Below, piece after piece: positions 16,541-25,409 of a stretch of 64,000 bases of DNA. The position numbers and the translations under genes are program-made. Within the stretch, counting starts at the first letter, position 1; every line of letters starts with the position of its first letter. Location of the stretch: the NCBI GenBank assembly GCA_964396165.1, contig CAYNEF010000004.1, forward strand, positions 32,947 to 96,946, in the 5' to 3' direction. Source of the stretch: CALCZU01 sp964396165. GTDB lineage: Bacteria; Bdellovibrionota; FAC87; UBA2466. Below the pieces are notes generated by a model. The model had not been told where the DNA came from, searched no databases, and worked only from the letters and a program-made list of their open reading frames with translations.

Positions 16541-17984
16541 TCCCATCGACTCCCCATTCAATCAGTCTCTTCCAGTCTTCTTGTGTATTTGCCGTCCACG
16601 GCATCACTTCCACTCCCGCTCGGTGAATGAATTCAATGTGCTCTTGATTAATTGTCTTGTGACTGGGAGCAATTACATGCGGCTTTATTTTTCTTAAGAC
16701 TTTGGCGTAATCCACATACCCGCCATTGGTTAGCTGGATTACTCTTAGGTGTTTATATTTTCTTCTCAAGGTAAGCGTTACTCGCGGATCAAAACTGCGC
16801 ACGGCTGTTCTTGTTACATCCCATTCTTTTTTAATTTCGTTTACTAGCAACTTGCAAAATACTTTCGGAGAAGGAGAAAGTTTTGGGCTTCTCGGATCGC
16901 TTTTAATTTCAATATCAATCCACATATGCTTTGCGTGTGGAAGAGGAGAGGCATGAAATAAAGCAAAGACATCTTTCAGAAGAGGAATTTTTCTTTGCTC
17001 CACGCTGAGCGTGTTTTCTCCACTTAATCTTCTAGAGACAGTACAGTCATATTCTAAAAGTTCGTCATAGGTGAGTGTACGAATACTAACTGCTTTCTCA
17101 ATTTTTTTTCCTTTTAATGTGCAGAATTCGGGTTCAAGGACAAAGTCATGGTACACGACAATTTTATTGTCTCGAGTTACATGAATATCGAGTTCAATGC
17201 TGTCTGCGCCGACTTCGATTGCTCTTTCAAATGCTGCTAGCGTATTTTCCTGAACTTCAGAGCACACGCCCCGGTGCGCTTGAACATGTAGTTTCGTTTT
17301 TTCTTTTAGAGTTCTTTTAGGAGCCCAGTAGGAAAAGAGTAGCGGAAGAAATCCCACAAACGTGAGAAGTGCCAGTGAGATTCCTAATTTCATTTGTAAG
17401 TCGACAGGGAAGTGTTCAAAACCGTTTAATGCCGTACATCCCAGTGACTCAGCTGCATAGGTAAAAGCAATCGTTCCAGGGAGTATTCCCAGTAGTGTTC
17501 CTGCAATAAAATCTTTTGATCTGACCGGAGAAAGTCCCAGCGCCAGACTCGATGCCACAAAGTGAATAAAGTGTGACATTCTTAATGCGAGGGTAAAGAA
17601 AAATCCTTGATTCAAGGCAAGTCTGTCTATCCCGATAAACCACTTCTGGTTTTTTATCCAATTCTCAAACGATTCACTTTTGATGGATTTACCAATTTTA
17701 AAAAATAAAAAAGCGGTAATGAGCGAAGCAATCAAGTTGAGTAGTGTCCCCCAAACAGTTCCAAAAAAAATCCCTCCAATAAAGAGCATTGGAGTTCTGG
17801 GAATAAAGACACTCATCGCGATAGTAGAGAAAAGGATGTAATAAAAATGACTTTTTATTCCGTTGTTCTCAACAGCTTGGCGGATTGTGTTGCAATCAGG
17901 AAGGGGGATGAGACTGGCTAGAACAAGGGTGAGTAAAAAAACAGCGGCGATAGAAATCCATTTTTTTTGGAAGGCGCGTTTCAC
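16479..17984 (-). CDS. VTT-domain (TVP38/TMEM64) fused to glycerophosphodiester phosphodiesterase
   Basis: A 501-residue fusion. Residues 1-220 are a VTT/DedA-like membrane domain of about six helices (IPRTPMLFIGGIFFGTVWG and later AGTLLGILPGTIAFTY). Residues ~230-495 are a GDPD TIM barrel with QAHRGVCSEVQENTLAAF, SIELDIHVTRDN, VVYHD and a terminal WTANTQEDW / GVDGITTDNP. The HR...E..D...H residues of the active site are present, so hydrolysis of glycerophosphodiesters is likely. VTT proteins include lipid scramblases, so the fusion suggests membrane-coupled lipid turnover. tatA precedes it with a 4-nt overlap. Confidence 0.9.
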   Translation of the reverse strand: MKRAFQKKWISIAAVFLLTLVLASLIPLPDCNTIRQAVENNGIKSHFYYILFSTIAMSVFIPRTPMLFIGGIFFGTVWGTLLNLIASLITAFLFFKIGKSIKSESFENWIKNQKWFIGIDRLALNQGFFFTLALRMSHFIHFVASSLALGLSPVRSKDFIAGTLLGILPGTIAFTYAAESLGCTALNGFEHFPVDLQMKLGISLALLTFVGFLPLLFSYWAPKRTLKEKTKLHVQAHRGVCSEVQENTLAAFERAIEVGADSIELDIHVTRDNKIVVYHDFVLEPEFCTLKGKKIEKAVSIRTLTYDELLEYDCTVSRRLSGENTLSVEQRKIPLLKDVFALFHASPLPHAKHMWIDIEIKSDPRSPKLSPSPKVFCKLLVNEIKKEWDVTRTAVRSFDPRVTLTLRRKYKHLRVIQLTNGGYVDYAKVLRKIKPHVIAPSHKTINQEHIEFIHRAGVEVMPWTANTQEDWKRLIEWGVDGITTDNPRELLLYLSQSNVPQ

Positions 17985-18163
17985 TTTGTTTTTTTGTCAT
18001 CATCCGGGTTTACGAGTTTGGTATCTTCTTCACCGCGCAAACCTTTTTTAAAGTCCCTTACGCTCTTTCCTAAATTTTTAGCTAGTTCAGGCAGGCGTTT
18101 GGGGCCAAAGAAGAGAAGTACGACTAAAGTGATAACCAATATTTCTGGAAGCCCAAAATTCAT
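17981..18163 (-). CDS. tatA: Sec-independent protein translocase TatA/TatE
   Basis: A 60-residue protein with one N-terminal TM helix (GLPEILVITLVVLLFFGP), the conserved FGPKRLPEL hinge, an amphipathic helix (LAKNLGKSVRDFKKGLRG) and a charged tail. This is a complete TatA-type subunit that forms the Tat pore. No tatB or tatC is next to it. Its stop overlaps the next gene by 4 nt. Confidence 0.93.
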   Translation of the reverse strand: MNFGLPEILVITLVVLLFFGPKRLPELAKNLGKSVRDFKKGLRGEEDTKLVNPDDDKKTK

Positions 18164-18335
18164 AACCCGTTAAAAATATTAGTATGTAGGCGTTGTGGCA
18201 AGTGCGAAACGCTGTGCCAGCGAGCTGCGGCAATTTGTCGTAATAAACTAATTTTTGTGACGCGGTGACCATACGTTGCCATGTAGGGTACCCTATGTTT
18301 CACTTTACACATCTAATAAATTAGATGGGGGAATA

Positions 18336-19586
18336 ATGGGAAAACAGTATAGGTTTATCGTCTGTTTGTGTCTCTTAACAAGAGCGGTGTTTTCGTTTGA
18401 AACAATTGTTTCCGACTCACCCAACAATGATCTGAAGCTGACTCTCTCCACCATCGCAAGTGCGAAACAGAGTTTATACATCAATGTTTACGAACTGACG
18501 TCTGAAGTCATCACAGACGCCATCATCGACAAATTGAACGAAGGCGTACATGTCGAAATCATTTTAGAAGGACAACCCATCCCCGGTTACAAATTGTCTG
18601 AAAAAGGCAACGAGATGAAAAACCGCATTGTTAAATCGATGAATAAAAATTCTTCTGCATTGCCTAAGTTTTATTTGATGCGAAGTCTAAATGGTCCCAT
18701 GAAAGAAAGACGTTTTTACTTCAACCACGCGAAGTACATGATTGTAGATGAAGAAGTCTTGCAGATAGGATCTGAAAACTATTCTCCCGCAGGCAATCCA
18801 GAGCCTGGCTATAAAGGAGCAAGCCGCGGCTGGCAGGTCGTTATTAAGGATCCCCAGACCGTAAGTCTATTTACTAAAATGTTTAATGAAGACAAAAAAA
18901 GCGGATTTAACGATATTGAACAATTGGTAAATCCAAATTTGGAAGATTCATTACAACGCATGTTTTCTTCGATCACATCGGATTTCACAGGTACTAAAGC
19001 CCAAGCATACTTAAACAACTACCGACTGGATCAACCGAAAGAGTTGAGCGCGCAAGTTGTAGAGTTACTCACTTCACCCAACAGCAGTTTTACCGGTCTA
19101 AAAGCTTTCATCGAAAGTGCTAAAGAAAAGCTAGATATCGAGCTGATGAGTTTCTCCGAGAATTGGGGCTCTCAGAAAAAGAGTTCACCGCTGGTTAAAC
19201 TTGTACTCGATGCTGCAAGACGCGGAGTAGCAGTTCGCGTAATCATGAATAACGATCGCGTTTTCGGCCCGCCTTCTTCAGGTAAGGAAAATACGAACAA
19301 CGAGAGCTTGGTCAATTACTTAAACGGCATCGCAGATTCTGAGAGCCTGAAACTGCAAGCATTGATTGTGAACACAAAAGCAGTGGGCATTCACCACATT
19401 CACAACAAAGGCGCGCTTGCCGATGGAAATAAAACTTTGATTAGCTCCATCAATTGGAACCAGAACTCAGTCGAAAGAAACAGGGAAGCCGCTGTCAATA
19501 TTGGTGGCGAAGATGTGAATGCGTATTACCAGTCCCTGTTCAACTTTGACTGGAACAAAAGCGACACACTTCATTCTACAAAATAA
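18336..19586 (+). CDS. Secreted phospholipase D-like protein (two HKD motifs)
   Basis: The start at 18336 is chosen for its SD (ggggga) and signal peptide (MGKQYRFIVCLCLLTRAVFS). The 416-residue protein has two HxKxxxxD motifs: His131 in HAKYMIVDEEV and His356 in HNKGALADGN, each followed by the GS/S..N segment (GSENYSP and SSINWNQNS). It is therefore an active-looking PLD-superfamily phosphodiesterase exported from the cytoplasm, whether acting on lipid or nucleic acid. The second half (~250-416) repeats the first half's fold, as usual in PLDs. Confidence 0.88.
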   Translation: MGKQYRFIVCLCLLTRAVFSFETIVSDSPNNDLKLTLSTIASAKQSLYINVYELTSEVITDAIIDKLNEGVHVEIILEGQPIPGYKLSEKGNEMKNRIVKSMNKNSSALPKFYLMRSLNGPMKERRFYFNHAKYMIVDEEVLQIGSENYSPAGNPEPGYKGASRGWQVVIKDPQTVSLFTKMFNEDKKSGFNDIEQLVNPNLEDSLQRMFSSITSDFTGTKAQAYLNNYRLDQPKELSAQVVELLTSPNSSFTGLKAFIESAKEKLDIELMSFSENWGSQKKSSPLVKLVLDAARRGVAVRVIMNNDRVFGPPSSGKENTNNESLVNYLNGIADSESLKLQALIVNTKAVGIHHIHNKGALADGNKTLISSINWNQNSVERNREAAVNIGGEDVNAYYQSLFNFDWNKSDTLHSTK

Positions 19587-19614
19587 AAAAACCCGTCCAT
19601 TTCTGAACGGGTTT
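19582..19614 (-). terminator. Intrinsic terminator of the 75-aa gene (possibly bidirectional)
   Basis: The stem aaacccgt (19589-19596) pairs with acgggttt (19607-19614). Read on the minus strand the hairpin is followed by a run of Ts (complement of the A-run before it). On the plus strand it lies directly after the PLD stop but has only a weak T tail. Confidence 0.75.
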
Positions 19615-19646
19615 AATTCGATACACTAAGACGTGCCTCAAAAATA

Positions 19647-19874
19647 CTATTTTCTGTGGTGGTGTCTTTTGTGCTTTTTAGCTTTTGCGTGCTTTCTTTT
19701 TCTTGCCACTTCACGCTTTGCAGAAGCTGCTTTAGTTTCTGCAGGTGCGGTCGCGGTAACTGCGGGTTCAGCGACAGGTGCTACAGGCTCAGCCACTGGA
19801 GGCGGAACTGTGTCATCTGCGAAGACGCCGAGTGTGAAAAAGCTGATGCAAAGAGCAATCAATATATTTTTCAT
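19647..19874 (-). CDS. Small secreted Ala/Pro-rich protein with Lys/His-rich tail
   Basis: A 75-residue protein with signal peptide (MKNILIALCISFFTLGVFA), a repetitive VAEPVAPVAEPA stretch and a strongly basic end (KRKHAKAKKHKRHHHRK). The histidine-rich tail could bind metal or nucleic acid, but nothing proves it. It is followed by a good terminator and has an SD (ggagac), so it is probably real. Confidence 0.6.
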   Translation of the reverse strand: MKNILIALCISFFTLGVFADDTVPPPVAEPVAPVAEPAVTATAPAETKAASAKREVARKRKHAKAKKHKRHHHRK

Positions 19875-19947
19875 GTGTTGTCTCCCATGTAGTGAAAAAG
19901 GGTAACTTGAATTAGCAGCTCTGACAAGAATTGAAGTAGAGCTTTTA

Positions 19948-21183
19948 TCAATTCGATGCGAGCGGAGTTAGACTTGGTGCGGAATTATCTGCCAAAAGTT
20001 CCGAGTAAAGTTCTTCGTATTCGTTAGCGATGGCTGGAAGATCAAATTTTTCCAAAATACGCTTTCTTGCAAGTGCTCCCTTTTGTTTTAACTCATCAGG
20101 GGACATCTGCGTGAATTTCTCCCAAGCTTCTGCAAGTGCTTTGGCGTTTGAAATAGGTACCGTTATTCCAGTCTCACCGACAATGTTCGCTGAGTCTCCA
20201 GCGTTAGTGACTACACAAGGGATGCCACAAGCCATTGCCTCACCAATGACATTGGGAAAGCCTTCTGCTTTGGAGCTTAGAGAAAAAAGATCGAGTCCCG
20301 CGACTAGCTCCGCCACGTCTTTTCTTTCCCCTAACAGGTGAAACTTGTCTTCTAGGCGTGCTTTTTTAATTTGTGCCACAAGGTTCGAATTTTTATCGTT
20401 CAGCCCACGGCCTATTAAGACATAGTGCACGTTTTGATTTTTTAACGACAGGTGTCTTGCCGCTTCGATAAAGTTTTCATGATCTTTTAATGGATCAAAG
20501 CGCGCTACCATCCCGATCAAAAAGTCGCTATCTACCAGTTTGAGTTCCTGAATCAGTTTGGATTTAGCAATAGAAGAAGGTTGAAATTTATTCGTGTTAA
20601 ATCCATTGGGAATATACTTCCATTTCTTGGGGTGAAACCCGATTGTCGAATGGTGTTTTCTTCCTTCTTCAGAGTTAACTACCACAACATCTGGAATAAA
20701 AGAGAGCTTCGAAAGCGCTCGAACTGTCAGCTCGGTCAATTTGGAATATTTTTTGAAATCTACGTAAGAGCAGCGGATATTCCAACAAAGTTTTTTTACA
20801 GGACTAAGAAAAAACGCAAAGGTGCAAAGTAAATCAGAGTGGTAAAGCCAGGATTGCAACACGTCTGCTTTTAACCGATACAAAAGAATTAAAAGTTTGA
20901 TGAAACCTTTGGGGTTGATACTTCCTGCTCGCATCGAAAGTGTGTAGAGAGGAAGACCCAGTTCTTTAATTTTTTTTCCGACTTCGCCATTTTCAGAGTC
21001 AGTAAGCGAGATGACAGTATTTTCAAATTTTGATTCCGACATCTGTGACAAAAGTTTATAGAGCATCATTTCTGTTCCGCCCGCGTTGAGTCCGGAAATG
21101 ACATGCACTACTTTGATTTTGTTTAAGCGATTTTGCATAGATGACTTGGGGCCCAAGTTAAACTTTAGTGAGAGAAAGTGCAA
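19948..21183 (-). CDS. Glycosyltransferase family 4
   Basis: A 411-residue GT-B enzyme. The N-terminal loop is VIHVISGLNAGGTE-like (VVHVISGLNAGGTEMM) and the C-terminal donor site is the E-x7-E motif in SSKAEGFPNVIGEAMACGIP, preceded by RKDVAELVAGLDLFSL. It transfers a sugar from a nucleotide donor to a surface polysaccharide or lipid. The TTG at 21183 has an SD-like gaagagag; the ATG at 21138 starts closer to the first strand but lacks one, so the start is uncertain. Confidence 0.87.
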   Translation of the reverse strand: MHFLSLKFNLGPKSSMQNRLNKIKVVHVISGLNAGGTEMMLYKLLSQMSESKFENTVISLTDSENGEVGKKIKELGLPLYTLSMRAGSINPKGFIKLLILLYRLKADVLQSWLYHSDLLCTFAFFLSPVKKLCWNIRCSYVDFKKYSKLTELTVRALSKLSFIPDVVVVNSEEGRKHHSTIGFHPKKWKYIPNGFNTNKFQPSSIAKSKLIQELKLVDSDFLIGMVARFDPLKDHENFIEAARHLSLKNQNVHYVLIGRGLNDKNSNLVAQIKKARLEDKFHLLGERKDVAELVAGLDLFSLSSKAEGFPNVIGEAMACGIPCVVTNAGDSANIVGETGITVPISNAKALAEAWEKFTQMSPDELKQKGALARKRILEKFDLPAIANEYEELYSELLADNSAPSLTPLASN

Positions 21184-21290
21184 TCAGCGCTCTCTTCTTT
21201 AAATAAAGCTTGCTATAAATCCGCATATCTCTTATGTTGCAGCGCGTCCAAAACATTCCGTAAGGCCCCAATCAGTAGGAAAATTAAACT

Positions 21291-21956
21291 ATGAAAAAGA
21301 TGTTATTCAGCGTAAGTGTCTTGATTTTAAGCGTTTTATTATTAGCTAGCTGCGGGGAAAATCAACCCCAACAGTATGATAATTACGGAGGACAGCAACC
21401 TGTAACACAACAACAAGTTCCACCTCAGCAGCAGGTGCCGCCACAAAATCAACCGCAACAATTGCCTCCTCCACAGCAACAACCGATGTTAAATCAACCG
21501 ATTGCTCAGCCGTATCCTGGTCAACAGGGTCAAATCCCTCAAGTGATGCCGAACCAGTACCCTGGCCAGCAAGTGCCTCCGAGACAATTACCGTGTAATC
21601 CCCAAAGTCCACAACAACCGATGCCGTATCAGGGGGGACAGCAAGGTCCAAGACCCGGCCAACAGCCAATGCCTTATCCTGGCCAGCAAGGTCCGATGAT
21701 GCCCGGCCAACAGCCGATGCCGTATCAAGGAGGCCAGCAAGGTCCGATGGGTGGACCCGGTCAGCAGCAAATGCCTTATCCTGGTCAACAGGGTCCGATG
21801 ATGCCTGGCCAACAACCGATGCCGTATCAAGGTGGACAGCAAGGGCCGATGGGTGGACCTGGTCAGCAGCAAATGCCTTATCCTGGTCAACAAGGACAAA
21901 TGATGCCAGGGCAACAACCGATGCCTTACCCACAACAGGGCGGCCCCAGATACTAA
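21291..21956 (+). CDS. Pro/Gln/Gly-rich repeat lipoprotein
   Basis: A 221-residue protein with a lipobox (LLLASC, Cys21), so it is lipid-anchored in the envelope. The rest is low-complexity: PQQ/PPQQ early, then PGQQPMPYQGGQQGP-type repeats with a 34-residue period. No globular domain is visible. Such sequences form extended or elastic surface proteins. Its reverse strand also stays open over most of the length, but only as a by-product of the repeats. Confidence 0.75.
   Translation: MKKMLFSVSVLILSVLLLASCGENQPQQYDNYGGQQPVTQQQVPPQQQVPPQNQPQQLPPPQQQPMLNQPIAQPYPGQQGQIPQVMPNQYPGQQVPPRQLPCNPQSPQQPMPYQGGQQGPRPGQQPMPYPGQQGPMMPGQQPMPYQGGQQGPMGGPGQQQMPYPGQQGPMMPGQQPMPYQGGQQGPMGGPGQQQMPYPGQQGQMMPGQQPMPYPQQGGPRY
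21702..21905 (+). repeat. Two 102-bp tandem repeats inside the lipoprotein gene
   Basis: Two near-identical 34-codon units (21702-21803 and 21804-21905) begin PGQQPMPYQGGQQGPMG. Partial, more divergent copies precede them. The few differences are mostly synonymous, indicating recent duplication or gene conversion and a potential for length variation. Confidence 0.8.
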
Positions 21957-21974
21957 TTTGAATCTTTTTTAGCG

Positions 21975-22009
21975 CAGGTCTCTCTTCTTCTATGGAGAAG
22001 GGAGACCTG
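21975..22009. terminator. Strong hairpin after the repeat lipoprotein gene
   Basis: The arms caggtctc (21975-21982) and gagacctg (22002-22009) pair perfectly, with more pairing inside (cttc/gaag). There is no T-run on the 3' side of the plus strand, so it may be a weak or Rho-assisted terminator or an mRNA-stabilising hairpin. Confidence 0.5.
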
Positions 22010-22071
22010 ACTCATTGACAGATCTTCCCCCCAACCTTAAATCCAAAACAACATTGTTTGATGAGGTATTT

Positions 22072-24153
22072 ATGAAAAACAAGATCCTACGTTACGGAAT
22101 ATTCACTCTTGGCTTAGTTGCCGTATTAACTGCGATTCCTTCCAGTGCAGATGAAGGAATGTGGGTTTACAACAACCTTCCTAAAAAAACGCTGAAAGAC
22201 AAATACGGTTTCGAAGTGACAGACGCATGGGCGGAACACTTGATGAAATCATCTGTGCGTTTTAACTCGGGCGGCTCGGGTTCCTTTATTTCCAGTACCG
22301 GTCTTGTTCTGACTAACCACCATGTGGGTGCAGATACCTTGCACAAAATTTCGACTGCAGAGCACAACTATTTCGAAGAAGGATATCTTGCGAAAAATTT
22401 CTCTGATGAAGTCAAAGCTCCTGATTTGGAGTTAAACCAACTTGTCTCTATTGAAGATGTGACAGAAAAAGTAAATGCAGCGGTGAAACCCGGCATGTCT
22501 ACAGCCGAAGCTTCTCTTGCTCGCCGTGCTGCAATGGCCGAGATTGAAAAACAGTCTACCGAGGCGTTCGGGCTTCGCAGTGATGTTGTGACTTTGTATC
22601 AAGGTGGCCAATACCACTTGTACCGTTACAAAAAATATACAGATATCCGATTAGTGTTTGCTCCAGAATTTAAAATCGCCTTTTTCGGAGGCGATCCGGA
22701 TAATTTTGAATTCCCACGGTTTGATCTGGATATGTGCATCTTCCGTGTGTATGAAAATGGCCAACCCGCAAAGATCGAAAATTTTTTAAAATGGTCTGCA
22801 AACGGCACGAAAGAAAACGAACTGGTCTTTGTGTCCGGGCATCCTGGCAAAACAAGCCGCATGTTCACAGTGTCTGCTCTTGAAATCATGCGCGATGTAA
22901 AGGTTCCCTATCTTCTTAACCGTTTGATGCATTTAGAAGTATTGCTTCAGCAATTCGGTGGAAAAGGAATGGAACAGGCAAGACGCGCACAAGGCGAATT
23001 GTTCTCTGCACAAAATTCCCGAAAAGTTTACGCAGGTAGAATCAAGGGGCTGCAAGACCGCGCATTGATTCTCTCGAAGCAAAAACAGGAATATGAATTG
23101 CGTTCTCAAGTGGAAGCAAACCCAGAATTAAAAGCACTCTCTGGCGCTTGGGATCAAGTCACAAAGGCGCAAGAAAATTCCAAATCCTTGTACGTAAGAC
23201 GTGCATTGTTAGAAACGGGACATGCGTTCAATTCCCAGTTGTTTGTCCTTGCCCGTCACTTAGTCAGAATGGCAGATGAGGATTTAAAACCAAGTAACGA
23301 CAGATTGCCTGAATACCGTGATTCTGGTCGCGCCTCTTTGTTGCAACAAGTTCTTTCCGACGCTCCAATTTATGAAGACCTGGAAGAATACAAATTGGCG
23401 GATTCGTTGACGACACTCATGACAAACATGGGTGAAAACAATGCTTTCGTGCAAAAAGTGTTGCTAGGCAAATCTCCTGTGGAACGCGCGCATGAACTCG
23501 TAGCCAATACGACTCTTACTAGCGTCTCTGTGAGAAAGTTGCTTGTAAAAGGTGGAAAAAAAGCGATTGATTCAAGTTATGATCCGTTGATCTTACTTGC
23601 AAAGTCTGTCGATGCTGCATCAAGAAAAATCAGAAAAGCTTATGAAGACAATGTGGATGAACTTGAAAGACAGGGCTATGCACAAATTGCAAAAGCCATG
23701 TTTGCAGTGCAAGGCACATCTACTTATCCAGATGCTACCTTCACATTGCGTCTCAGTTTTGGAGAAGTAAAAGGTTACCAGGAAGGAAGCAATTTCATTT
23801 CTCCGATTACGACAATAGGTGGAGCATTTGAACACGAAGCCAAGCATGGAAAAGTGGAACCGTGGGTTTTGCCGCAAAGCTGGAATAAAGCTAAGCCGCA
23901 ACTGGATCTTTCTACACCGTATAACTTCGCTTCTACTGCAGATATTATTGGCGGAAATTCCGGCAGTCCTGTGGTGAATAAAGAAGGCGAGTTGGTCGGG
24001 CTCATCTTCGATGGGAATATCCATTCCCTGATAGCCGACTATTTTTACTCGGACAAATTAAACCGTTCTGTTTCAGTGCATTCTAGTGCAATGCGTGAAG
24101 CAATGAGTAAAATCTACGGCGCAACAGCGCTTGTCAGTGAAATCGGCAAGTAA
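22072..24153 (+). CDS. S46-family dipeptidyl-peptidase (DPP7/DPP11-like)
   Basis: The ATG at 22072 is chosen for its SD (gaggt) and signal peptide (MKNKILRYGIFTLGLVAV); the frame is also open 57 nt upstream from a TTG. The 693-residue protein has the S46 set: GMWVYNNLP at the mature N-terminus, TGLVLTNHH (His83/84), GGDPDNFEFPRFDLD around residue 208 and the nucleophile Ser630 in GGNSGSPVVN. S46 enzymes remove dipeptides from peptide N-termini in the periplasm of non-fermenting Gram-negatives. In a predator it could process prey peptides. The usual Cys of TNHHC is Val here. Confidence 0.92.
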   Translation: MKNKILRYGIFTLGLVAVLTAIPSSADEGMWVYNNLPKKTLKDKYGFEVTDAWAEHLMKSSVRFNSGGSGSFISSTGLVLTNHHVGADTLHKISTAEHNYFEEGYLAKNFSDEVKAPDLELNQLVSIEDVTEKVNAAVKPGMSTAEASLARRAAMAEIEKQSTEAFGLRSDVVTLYQGGQYHLYRYKKYTDIRLVFAPEFKIAFFGGDPDNFEFPRFDLDMCIFRVYENGQPAKIENFLKWSANGTKENELVFVSGHPGKTSRMFTVSALEIMRDVKVPYLLNRLMHLEVLLQQFGGKGMEQARRAQGELFSAQNSRKVYAGRIKGLQDRALILSKQKQEYELRSQVEANPELKALSGAWDQVTKAQENSKSLYVRRALLETGHAFNSQLFVLARHLVRMADEDLKPSNDRLPEYRDSGRASLLQQVLSDAPIYEDLEEYKLADSLTTLMTNMGENNAFVQKVLLGKSPVERAHELVANTTLTSVSVRKLLVKGGKKAIDSSYDPLILLAKSVDAASRKIRKAYEDNVDELERQGYAQIAKAMFAVQGTSTYPDATFTLRLSFGEVKGYQEGSNFISPITTIGGAFEHEAKHGKVEPWVLPQSWNKAKPQLDLSTPYNFASTADIIGGNSGSPVVNKEGELVGLIFDGNIHSLIADYFYSDKLNRSVSVHSSAMREAMSKIYGATALVSEIGK

Positions 24154-24182
24154 AGTTCGCCTGTTTGCCTAAGCACAATTCT

Positions 24183-24232
24183 ATGGGTAAGCTTTAACTA
24201 CTTAAGTGAAAAGCTTACCCATCATTTTTTTT
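24183..24232 (+). terminator. Intrinsic terminator overlapping the next gene's start
   Basis: A perfect 13-bp stem (atgggtaagcttt 24183-24195, aaagcttacccat 24210-24222) with a 14-nt loop is followed by eight Ts (24225-24232). It would end the S46 transcript. The GTG start assigned to the following gene lies in the loop (24206), and the T-run encodes part of its signal peptide. Confidence 0.85.
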
Positions 24233-25363
24233 ACGCTCCTCTGCGTTTCTTCCACACTACTTGCTGTGGAAGAATATTATCCGCTTTCCCGAAGTATTCG
24301 CGCGATGGGGATGGGGGGCGCACATTACGCTCTTTCCGATGATGAATCCGCTTTGTTCTTTAACCCCGCTTCTTTAAATTACTATAAAGGTGGTGGGGAA
24401 CTCATGCTGTCACTTGGTGGGCAAATTTCCTCAGGTGCTCTCGGACAGATAGATACTTTTTCTAAAGCCACTAACGGCAGTAATTCTCTATCCAGTCTTG
24501 TCGATCAATTAGCACCGCTAGCTGGAAAACCACTTAGTTTAGGCGCGACGGTGATGCCGTTTTATCACCGAAAGGGTTTGGCTGTCGGTCTTTTACTGGC
24601 GGATGTAAAAGTAAATTCGGCTTATTTGGGAAAAGATGTAGACAGTTACTTTGATGTTACAGCCCTTGTAGATTCTGGCTTATTCATCGGTAAATCTTTT
24701 TCTCTCGGTAAGACACTCAGTGTTGGTTTGAATAGCAAACTACTTCTTCGCGCCGGCGGAAGAGAAGTATTTGCGCCTCTCGATTTTGTCATAAATGATA
24801 ATTTGAAATTTTCTGATTCTGCGATCGGGGTAGGCGTAGGAGGAGATTTTGATTTGGGACTCACCTGGGAACCAGAGCATACTCTGATCGGCAATCGCAT
24901 GGGTTACTCACTCGTATTAAGTAATATACTTGCGAATAATTATAGCTGGATGATTCTTGCTAACTCGGCTCCTCCTGCACTGCAACGGATGGCCTCGGCC
25001 GGAATCTATAGTGTGGTCAAAGGCGGAAAACTCATTGATTATTTTTTATTCTCGATTGATTTTGCAGAACTGGGTTTGGGGGGACAAGACGATCCTGAAT
25101 TAGGATCTCGCAAAGGTTCTGTATGGAAGCACGTCAATGCAGGAGTAGAGTTCGCGATGCGTTCTTGGCTTATCTTACGTACTGGTCTTCACCAGGGGAA
25201 TTTTACAGTAGGTGCTTCTTTGCAATCGTCTGTAGCAAAATTAGAATTTGCGACGTACGAAGAAGAGCTGGGTTTAAATCCCGGTGTCTTATCCAGTCGC
25301 CGCTATATGTTGCGCTTAGTATTTGGGGCCGGTAGTCCCTATAAATCTCCTGCAACCAAGTAG
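24206..25363 (+). CDS. Outer-membrane beta-barrel protein, PorV/FadL-like
   Basis: A 385-residue protein from a GTG start; signal peptide KSLPIIFFTLLCVSSTLLA. The mature start RSIRAMGMGGAHYALSDDESALFFNPA is the typical opening of PorV/UPF0164/FadL-like outer-membrane proteins, followed by glycine-rich beta strands to a terminal YMLRLVFGAG. The GTG is inside the loop of a terminator hairpin and lacks an SD, so the expression mode is odd; no downstream start would keep the signal peptide. The internal TTG could serve only if the n-region were lost. Confidence 0.8.
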   Translation: MKSLPIIFFTLLCVSSTLLAVEEYYPLSRSIRAMGMGGAHYALSDDESALFFNPASLNYYKGGGELMLSLGGQISSGALGQIDTFSKATNGSNSLSSLVDQLAPLAGKPLSLGATVMPFYHRKGLAVGLLLADVKVNSAYLGKDVDSYFDVTALVDSGLFIGKSFSLGKTLSVGLNSKLLLRAGGREVFAPLDFVINDNLKFSDSAIGVGVGGDFDLGLTWEPEHTLIGNRMGYSLVLSNILANNYSWMILANSAPPALQRMASAGIYSVVKGGKLIDYFLFSIDFAELGLGGQDDPELGSRKGSVWKHVNAGVEFAMRSWLILRTGLHQGNFTVGASLQSSVAKLEFATYEEELGLNPGVLSSRRYMLRLVFGAGSPYKSPATK

Positions 25364-25409
25364 TCACGCTGCGTAATCTATTTTCTGTTTCGACTGATAA
25401 AATAGAACA

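Noticed and set aside
21346..21933. Long open frame on the minus strand across the repeat lipoprotein
   Set aside because: It is an antisense product of the repeats; it has no signal peptide or SD, and the plus-strand lipoprotein with lipobox explains the region.
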